DNA of 64,000 bases from Ziziphus jujuba (taxonomy: Eukaryota; Streptophyta; Magnoliopsida; Rosales; Rhamnaceae). Positions 55,012 to 64,000 of this stretch are shown here, one piece after another. Position numbers and translations under genes: made by a program. How positions within the stretch are numbered: position 1 is the stretch's first letter; each line of letters starts with the position of its first letter. The notes beneath the pieces are model-generated. The model was not told the origin of the DNA and did no database searches. It saw only the letters and a list, made by a program, of their open reading frames with translations. The stretch lies in the NCBI RefSeq assembly GCF_031755915.1, contig NC_083389.1:18159001-18223000 (forward strand), given 5' to 3'.

Positions 55012-56299
55012 CAAGTTTTTTATGCCGTTGTGGGGGAATTAAATTCGATTGAAGTGGATTGAATTAAATTGTTTAAATTGAACTGAGTTGAGTTATTTTT
55101 GTCAAGTATTCTAGTTAATATTGATATTAAGCTAGTTAGTTTTAATTTGGTACTTTATTTTTATTTTGTTCATATTTTGCCGTTTGTAGTATTTTATAGT
55201 GTTCTTGTTTTTCTTTATAATCGTTTGATTTTTGGTTATTTTTACTTTCGTAGCTAGTTATGGAGTATATTAATCAACATAGGTCTAAAGATAATCTTAT
55301 ACATATATCTTTTCAATCTTTCAAGTATTTAGATGCAACCTATACATGTCTCGAGTTTTGAGTTGAATCCGAGTTTGATTCAAATAGTTTAACAAAATCA
55401 ATATGGAGATATTGAATAGAGACCCTAATACTCTTCTTTCAATCATTTTGCAAATTGTGGACACTATAGAGATGGAGGGTATTAGTGGGGTTATCATTCA
55501 TTTGAAATTATTTCCTTTTTCTTTTAAAGAAAATGCTTTCAAAAGGTTTGATTCTTTGCAACCTAGTAATATTATTATGTGGGAGGAGGTGTCCACAATA
55601 TGGATATTGTGAATGAATTTTGATAAATATCTTTTACACATGGGCTTAATAGCTACAATAAATCTTTGATGAATAATTCAAGTAGTCGATCTTTTTTAAA
55701 GAAATCGATTAAAGAAGCTTTTGAGTTCTTGGATAAGTTAGCCTATAATTCCTATAATTAGCCTATCAAAGGGCAAAAAGATTTGAAGATGGTTAATGCT
55801 AAGGAGTTGGTTTTTTTTTTTTTTTTCCTTCTAATTTGTTTCCTAAAGTTGATGAGTAATCTAATCAAGTGGCTTCTTTGAATTCACAAATGTCTATTTA
55901 TTCTAAGCCAAATGAAGAAGTTAGTCGGCTGGAGGATATGATTTCTTCTTCTGTTGATGAGGCCATAAAAAGATTTAGTCAAGATAAAGCTAGCTTAGAG
56001 GCCATTAAAAGGCATTGCAATAGTTTGGGTGATTTTTTTTTAGACTATTGAGAAATAATTTGAGCAAATGGTTGATAAAGCTAAATGCTTTTCAAAGATT
56101 CGTAATGTCATTACTTGGAAAAATGCAAAGCATTATGATGAGTCACCAATGCCAAGTAAATGTGAATCTTCTAAAAAGAATGATGTTAATAAGCACGTTT
56201 ATATTGATAAAGAGGATCTTATTGATGAGAATGCTAATGTTGAAAAGACTATTGCGAGAATCTAATGGTGAAAGTATTACATTCTTCAGGAATTATTAA
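55012..56299 (+). pseudogene. Gypsy (Athila/Tat-like) leader and gag remnant, copy B
   Basis: Matches 27394-28680 almost base for base, including TATGCCGTTGTGGG, LKLFPFSFKENAFKRFDSLQ and NVITWKNAKHYDESPMPSK, with the same stops. The remnant was therefore already dead before the duplication. Confidence 0.65.
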
Positions 56300-56751
56300 A
56301 TATCAAAAATTAAATATTTGATAATTTTATATCACAAGTCCATTGAGTACAATTCAAGCTTATAAAATACTGAAACATAATTGCATTTAAAATATATTAG
56401 TATGATTCTTCAATTCTCTTCGGGAGCTTTATGTCATAAAATTAGACTTTATATATAATAAGCAAATTCAAATATTAATATTTATATTTTTGTGTACTAT
56501 TCGAGATTTTCAAAAACTTAATACAATTCATCTTGCATTGTTTATTTCTCAATTTCTCAAACTACCAAAAATTTATAGCAAAATCTATAATATCATATAG
56601 TTTTGACATCATAATCACTTTTAATGATTTGTATGTAACTATTTTGAATAAACTTCAACAATTATTTTCATGATCCCCAAAAAAACTAACTATTCTTCAG
56701 GAAAATCTTTTTATAATATCTCTTTTATAGGGCTTTAACCAATTCTTAGGT
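56300..56751. other. Non-coding, duplicated
   Basis: Matches 28682-29133; nothing recognised. Confidence 0.5.
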
Positions 56752-56756
56752 TTTTC

Positions 56757-59700
56757 TGTCAGGATCCGTCTAAAATTCTTCACCGGAACTCTAGACAAGC
56801 CCTGATCCCAGGGAAATCCTACCGGACTTTCCAATGGAAAATCTGGCAGAACCTCCCCTAAGGGTTGGACTTACCATAAATTTCCTGCACTGAAAATACA
56901 CTTCTATATATACCACCTTATTCCTCCCATATTACTACAATTTGTTTCCACAAATTTACAGCATTCCAAAATAATAACAGGAAATCAGTATATGATTCAA
57001 TAAATATGTGTCTAATTAGTATACAGAGCATTATACAAATAATTATGACTTTAATACAATGACAGATAAAGAAGCAATACAAGATGGAGAGGGAAAAGGG
57101 AGGAAATGCATCTCTTGGACTTTCGGCAATGAACTGCGACGTCGAGTTCGCCCCTGGACAATCAACGTCGACTAACTTGGACCTAAGGGAACGGAATTTA
57201 AAAATATGAGATGTTAATCATCTCAGTGAGTAACCCAATCTACTATATAATAATACTAATAATAAAAGGGTAAATAACTTAGTTAATTGATTAATAAGAA
57301 ATAAGTAAATAAATAATAGGTAGTTAACCATAATATTTTCTCTCAAAACCCTCACAATTCACTCAGTTGGAAAAGTTCCCTTTTTAAAATATTTTCGCAA
57401 AACCCAACATTTTATGCCCCTGAAATCAATAAACAATTAGTCCAATAAATTTTAAATAAAATACAAGAATTTAAGGATCCAAAATTATAATGGAAATAAA
57501 ATAGAAATAGAAATAAAATAATTTTGTAACAATTACTAAATGATTGATAAATGTCATACACAAATAATACAAAAATATTAATAAAACTTACATTAAAACA
57601 ATCAGGAAATAATTAAAATAATTAGAATGAATTAATTAATTGAACGATTAAATAAAGGAATAATTAGACCAAAATTAAAATCTCCATTTGAAATAAATAA
57701 TAAAAACAACATTAAATATATTCTTAATTTAAATACAATTTCAAAATATTTATTTTGAAATCCATGTTCTGAAAACCATTTGATGCACCCACTATATACC
57801 AGTGACGCCAACGATACCAGTGTCCCAAGATACCGCCAGACAGGAGGTTAAAAAGAGAAACCGACATACGGTCATGTGGCGTCCCGGCCATGGAGAGGCG
57901 GCCTACCCTCATCCGATGGCAACCACAAGACAACCCCATAATCACCTGTGCACTACTCACACCCACCTGCGCACTCACCACATGCACCTGCGCGCTAATC
58001 ATATCCATGTATAAAGAACACCAGTACGTGTATGGTGCATCTAAAAATCATAAAACTAATATATTTATTTTCAAATCTCAAAATCTCATAAATACCACCG
58101 GGTTTGTTCCATCCAATTAAACCCGTAAATTTTCTACAATTCCTTTATAAATCATCGTCATAAATCCATCGCACAATTTCCATCAATTTCAAATCCATCA
58201 ACTTTCAAATGCATCAATTTTCCAATCCACAATATTCAAATGCGTAAGCATAATTTTTAAAATAATATCCTTAAATCCTTAAAATTCAAGATAGGCATAA
58301 TTTCATTAAAATCCCATAAAATTTTCAAAATTCATAAATCCATATAAATGCATTTTTATTGCTTGAAATAAACTCATAATAATTTCAACAATAAATCAAT
58401 AATGTTAAAAATTATAATTTCTTTAAATATCAAATTTTCATAAAATGAATTTCCATAATTTATCAAAATCGAAATATGCTTTGATGCACACACATATACA
58501 CATTTCAAATTGTCCAAATATTAGCATCAAAATTTAATTTGCAATTGATCACATAATTAATATAATATAAACATCCAAATATTAAAATATAACGAAATAT
58601 AATTAATTTGACACTCGAAATTAATTTCTGAAGGTGAGTCACTCACCTCGAGCACGCAATTAACCCAAGATCCTTTATGGGATCAATTCCACGACACATA
58701 CGTGCTCCTAGAACAACAATATTATACAAATCAAACAAATTAATATTTTATTCGGGTAAATAATACCCGGTACCCGGGGGGACTAACACAAACGTTAACC
58801 AAAATTTGTGAGTAATATACCTAAACGAAGCTTATGGAACGAGGATCGCAGATTGAGGCTTACCTCCCGGAGATCGGACCCGAGGTGGTCGGAATCTTGC
58901 CGGAAAGCTCACGAATTTTAGGCCTTCGATTCTCATAATCCATTAAGAATTGAGGAAAGTGGACACCGGATTTGGATTTAGAGGGTCGGAATTAGTGGGA
59001 AAGGATGGACGGTGCAACGGGAAACTTGCCGGAAAGTCGATTTCCCGATGAGCCATTGTGGTCACCGGAATCCACCACCGCTGGTGGCGCATTCAGTGGC
59101 CATTGGCCGTGATTTTTGGTGGGAAGGTAGATCGGGGAATGGGTGACTCAACGGGATCGGCGGTGAGGCAAACGGAGGTCAGAATGGAGAGAAATCTGGG
59201 TTTGAAGTAATCGGAGTCGCTGCCGGAAAAAGTCTCGATCCGGGCGCGACGGTGGTCGGTTGGCCGTGATTTTTGGCTGGCCGGCCCGTTTTCAGGTGGG
59301 CTTCAAGCTAGGGTGGCACATGTACTGTTCTAGTGGCCAGAAATGGGTGAACGGCGGTTGGCCGGTTGTATTTCTCTCTCTAGCTCTCTCTTTCTCTCTC
59401 CTCCCCTCTTTCTCTCTCCTTCCCCGACTCACGTGTTTTGGCCAAAATAAAAACCACCCATGGGTGACACTGTTCACTCACGAGATTGGCTGAAAATACG
59501 ACACGTGGCACACATTGTTCACTCAAGTCAAAATATATTAAAATATTACGGTATTCGAAAAACTTTGCATGTCCATAACTTTTTAACCGGATGTCTAATT
59601 TAAGCCTGCCGCTAGTCTATGAATTCGTATCGACGAGTACTTCACAACCATGCATGAGTCAAAGCTAAACTTTGCAGGAACAAAAAGTCAACTCCAGCAC

Positions 59701-59945
59701 CCCTTGGACAGTTTGGACCTCAACTTGTTTTGCTCATAACTTTCAAACCGTAGCTCCATTTTCAACATGTTACTAGTCTATGGACTCGTGACAATGTGTA
59801 CTTTGTAACGGGACCTCAGTCAATGTGAAATTCTATCAGGAGTAAAAATTCAACATTTGACCTCTTCTCGGTGAAAGACGGTCAAACCCGGTTAACCTTG
59901 GTCAAATTTTAGAAATTCCAATGTACTTCGGGATGGGGTGTTACA
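56757..59945 (-). mobile_element. Solo LTR, minus strand, shared by both copies (B)
   Basis: Counterpart of 29139-32355, 3,189 bp, with the same TGTCAGGATCC and GGGGTGTTACA ends and the same TTTTC/TTTTA flanks. It differs by scattered substitutions, many of them C/T or G/A, as expected for methylated repeats, and by short indels. Confidence 0.85.
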
Positions 59946-59950
59946 TTTTA

Positions 59951-60118
59951 TGTTATAAAGTTTTACTTTTTAAACATATGTCACTTGTAGGGCTTTTCAA
60001 AATATTTCATGGATTATTAGATGTACATCTCTATTTGCATTAGTAAAATCAATTTTCTCTTCTAATAATTTAAACTTTTAAATTGTTGATTATTTATGCT
60101 TCAAGCATGCTATATAAA

Positions 60119-60149
<31 letters not shown>

Positions 60150-60351
60150 TTTAACAAATCATCAAATTGCCAATTGCTACATATATGTTTTTGGCATAAT
60201 TTTAGTATAGATAATTATTCAAATTGATATTTCTAGCATGACTAATAGATCACATACTAAACAATTTTTATTTGTGATATATGCATTATAATGCATATAA
60301 ATATTTTACATCCAATTAAATTTTACACCACATATTTATTCTTCCAGAAAT
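59951..60351. other. Short AT-rich spacer, duplicated
   Basis: Matches 32361-32757; (TA)n at about 60123-60149. Confidence 0.5.
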
Positions 60352-60356
60352 GTTAA

Positions 60357-62790
60357 TGTAACAATATATCTCGGAAAAATATCTAGAATTTGAATTTTTG
60401 ATCAAGAATGACCTAGTGGATCGTATATTGGTCTTGGATTTGACTTTTTGTATAGTGAAGAATTTTGGTTTGATCGTTAACCCAGAGCATAAAACTAGTC
60501 GATATGAGTTTGTAGACTAACGGTACCATTTAATTTTGGGAAGTTCTTAAAAATTAGTATTATATCAGTATCCAAACCAATCCTGAATTTTTTGTTTGTT
60601 AGTGATCCAAAGCCCTATATATACATGTAGAATTATGCTTTTATTAAACAATTTGAAAAAAAAAACCAAAAGTCCCTAAACCTTTGAAAATTTGAACTAG
60701 ACTTATAGATCCGTTCGTGACCCATGACGCACTTAAATACCAAATTAGGTCAAGCCGGTTCAATTTTTTTTTTCTTTTTCTAGCCACCACTATTGACATA
60801 TGCTTAACCTCCAATAAGCCCACCTTCTGGCAACTAAGCTACCAAATTTTTAGGCCAAACTATTGTGCAATGCGCCAGGATTGGCCACTGGAAGTCGGTG
60901 GAGCGATTTAAAGCTTTTTGATGAAATCCGTTTTTCAACCGCTTTAGTTTGACCCATAATTTCTTTCCCCAAAATTTTGGTCTCACTGAATCCATTTACA
61001 TGCTTTGTTTGTTAAAATTCGTTATGGTTAGAGAGATCAATTAAAAGGAAGTGTTGTCGAATTTTTCAATGTGTTTTCCGATCATCGGCAATGTTTTTGA
61101 ACCAATGTGAGCTTACCATTTTGTTGCCCATTCCACAATCTTTCCATTGACATATAACTTGTGAATTTTGGACATCATTTGATAATTTTTTTATTTATAG
61201 GTCAATTAGTTTAATACCCCACAAAATTGGATTGGGTTTGGACAACCTAGGATGAAATTGGAATTGATTTTGCATAGTTAGATGTTAAAAGGACCAAATG
61301 GAAGGTTCAATTTCTTAAAATTGGCTTTCGAGTGGAAAAACCTAATTTTGCAAACTAAATCCTATGGATTTATTGTATAATTAGACCTTTCATTGTCCAA
61401 TTTATATAATCTTAGCATTGTATAAAGTACTTTAAGACATTTGATATGCACTAATGTGTAAAGTTTGATTTTTGGAGTTTAAAAAATATTACACCCATAC
61501 TAAGATTGAAGATATCTTGTGGAGGAGTAAAAGTAGACATTAGTAGTTTCTGTGAGTGGTTTATGTTTTAAAATGAATTTGGGCACGTTAATACGATATA
61601 TATATATATATAGATATTATATCTATATATATATATGATTCAATTTAAATGCTTATTGTAAACATATATGATTATATGTTTTTAAATATATTTGTTATCA
61701 TTTCATGTGACTGTTAATAAGATTTTAAATTCCAATGAGCTCATAGTGAATTGAGAATTTTTGTATTTAAATTGATGTTTTAGTCTATTTGAAAAATAGT
61801 TGATTTTAAGAAAGAAAATTGGAAATTGTATATTTTTAAGTATATATAAGTGTTCTATGTAAGAATTTATGGTGATATATATTTTACTATTGGTATTTAC
61901 TGTATTATTGTTTTTAAATGGCATACCATATAGTACCAGTAGTTTTATTTTATGTTCTTAGTCTATGTGTAGTCAAGAAATAAGACAATGATGATTGAGT
62001 TTTTATCATTCTCTTGAAGTGATGATTGAAATGCATACCATTCACTTGTGACCATAGGATGATAGGTTGTCTTGATATAAGAAAATGATGATTAAGTTTT
62101 GTGCCATTTTCTCAAATGATGATTGAGTTGTATGCCAATCCCTCGTGAAGTTGGTTTCTTTGTATTCTTTTACTGTTTGGTGGTGTTCCGAAATATTGTA
62201 CAATATCTAGTAGCTCTAGGTATATGTATGATATATTGTATGTTTTTATTTATGATATATGCATGGGGTACAAATTGGGTTTTATAAAATGTTTTTAAAA
62301 AGGAAAACTTTTCAAATGATTGAAAGTGTGGTCTTATGTGAAAAGTTTGGAAATAAATGACTATTTTCATATTATTACTTTATTCCATTACTGAGTTTGT
62401 ATCATAGTTTTATGTTTTTTAAATTATTCTCCTAGGCATCAGTTGACAAGTTGCATACGTTACTTCTAGAATCTTCATCATCTTTCTAGTATATTTATAC
62501 TATCATATTTTTCCTGTCATCATACTACCATTATTGATTTATTTTCCTTTCCGCTCATTTTCATTGGACTTATATTTTATGTTGTCTTAATTTTGTTTTA
62601 CCCCTCTTATACTTCTTTAGATTGCTTTGGTAGATTTATCTAATGTGTATGATTTTTATTTTATTTTCATTTTTTGGTCTCAAGTTGGTACAAAGATATT
62701 TTATTAGATTTTTTATAGAGAATTCGGTAGGGCTTTTCTAGATGAGACCGTTTCGGATGTTCGAGAATGACCTTAGGGACGACACTATCA
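60357..62790 (+). mobile_element. Probable old solo LTR (B)
   Basis: Counterpart of 32763-35225, 2,434 bp, with the same GTTAA/TTTAA flanks. Evidence is as for copy A. Confidence 0.5.
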
Positions 62791-62795
62791 TTTAA

Positions 62796-63472
62796 TAATA
62801 AAAATAAAATCACACCGTAAAAATAAATAGCAAATACTAATTTAAGATAAACATTTCTATTGTCTCATAAGATCTCCAAGATTAATTTTAGATATTTCCA
62901 TTTGCTCGATATTTGATCTTTAGGATCAATAATTTGCATTCATATTGTCTTATAATTTCATTTGATCATGTAAATAGATTGATCATTATTATTTCCTTTC
63001 TCTTGATTTCAAGGCTTGATACATGAAAATAATATATTTTCGCATACAATAGTATAAAACCAATAAATTTCCATTCTAATTTCAATATATTTTATTTCCA
63101 CTTCTAATGGAGAAATTTTGCTTTCTCAATAATAAATGGAATCTCATACATAAGTCCAGAATTAATAAATGGTTCTTATATCAAACGACTATAACCAATA
63201 ACATTCACTTTAGGGATGATAATAATATAACATTTACTTCAATAATGATAAGAAATTTTCTTTCAGCAATCCCCTAAGGATGCTTTATTTTTTCAATTTA
63301 GTGACCATAATTCATAATATAAATGGTTTATAAATAATTTATACCTAATTGTACATAATGAAAATCTTCCATTCCAATAAAAATATAACAAAAATCTTTA
63401 ATTTTGTCCCATCCCTCAAGTATGACAATATCCTTTGATTAAGGTTATGACCAATATTAACGTTATGCTTCT
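62796..63472. other. AT-rich non-coding, duplicated
   Basis: Matches 35231-35907; nothing recognised. Confidence 0.5.
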
Positions 63473-64000
63473 GTAATAAGTATTCACTATTGTCTAAATA
63501 ATTAACAATAAACTTGAATAGATTTAATAAATTTTAAGAAAATAAATACTGTAACTTTAGAAGTAGCTTGTCACTATATAATAATTTGATAAAACCAAAT
63601 AATATTTATATATATATATATATAAATATGATAATAAGTTAATAACCATAAAAAATCAAGATAACATCAATATTTAAAATAAATTTAATATTATGAATTA
63701 ATACTCATAAGTCCATAATAGAATAACATAAAAGTATATAAATTATGTTATACAAAAACAACTTACCAACAATAAACATCAATCAATTAAGAAATATTAT
63801 TTGGTGATAAATATTCATTATTGTATAAATAACTAACAATAAACCTGAATAAATATAGCAAATTTCAAGAAAATAAATACTATAAACTTTAAAAGTGGTA
63901 AACTTTAAAAGTGGTTTGTCACTAAATAATAATTTGATAAAACCATACAATATATATATATATATATATATATAATATAATATAATAACCATAAAAAATC
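63473..64000 (+). repeat. Start of the 320-bp tandem repeat (B), cut by the window end
   Basis: Matches 35908 to about 36417. It has a small extra direct duplication (GTAAACTTTAAAAGTG, about 63883-63914) not seen in copy A. Confidence 0.75.

Larger units (their letters stand above)
43977..64000 (+). repeat. Segmental duplication, copy B (runs off the window)
   Basis: Direct repeat of 13421 to about 36417. It contains the transposase, the three captured gene fragments, the gag remnant, the minus-strand solo LTR, the old LTR and the start of the 320-bp tandem repeat in the same order. It lacks the Ulp1-type gene, the 114-bp palindrome and the 18416 solo LTR. It has two extra stretches relative to copy A: about 75 bp at 52286 and about 53 bp near 54550. 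Confidence 0.95.

Overview
This window is intergenic, transposon-dominated nuclear DNA from a flowering plant, most likely a dicot. It is strongly AT-rich and full of (TA)n, (GA)n and poly-A/T runs. Its coding content is almost entirely plant transposon families: Ty3/gypsy chromovirus, LINE, Mutator-like element with a Ulp1-type protease, tRNA-derived SINE, Tourist-like MITE and TGTAACACCCC-type LTRs. Species cannot be told from the sequence. I see no intact host gene.

Layout: (1) 330-4150 is a decayed minus-strand chromovirus (gag, protease, RT-RNase H, integrase, chromodomain), abutting a minus-strand LINE reverse-transcriptase fragment (4165-4490). (2) 5309-7915 holds a MITE with TAA target duplications, a tandem duplication, a dispersed repeat and a hairpin. 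(3) 9326-16711 is a Mutator-like element: a ten-exon Ulp1/C48 protease gene with an N-terminal DUF1985 region (plus strand), convergent with a MURA-type transposase (minus strand). A 114-bp palindrome lies between them. (4) 18416-21393 is a solo LTR with perfect GAGAT target duplications. (5) 21822-24247 carries minus-strand exon fragments of three unrelated host genes: a C2/SMP-domain protein, the clamp loader subunit CTF18 and a PPR protein. (6) 27394-28680 is a second gypsy gag remnant. 29139-32355 is a minus-strand solo LTR and 32763-35225 an older, related LTR. (7) 36547-43976 is unique sequence with a well-defined SINE (target duplication of 16 bp), a MITE-like stretch and a third gag remnant.

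The main organising feature is a direct segmental duplication. Copy A (13421 to at least 36417) recurs as copy B (43977 to the window end), about 30.6 kb downstream. Copy B has the transposase, the captured exons, the gag remnant and the two older LTRs. It lacks the Ulp1 gene, because the left breakpoint falls inside the Mutator-like element, and it lacks the 18416 solo LTR. Copy B therefore shows the empty target site with a single GAGAT.

Comparing the copies orders events. The gene-fragment cassette, gag remnant and two older LTRs predate the duplication; the 18416 LTR insertion (and loss of its internal region) postdates it. The transposase carries different nonsense and frameshift lesions in each copy but shares changes at one expected catalytic Asp and one expected zinc ligand. 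I found no CRISPR array, tRNA, rRNA or bacterial-type operon. All coordinates and alignments were made by eye.
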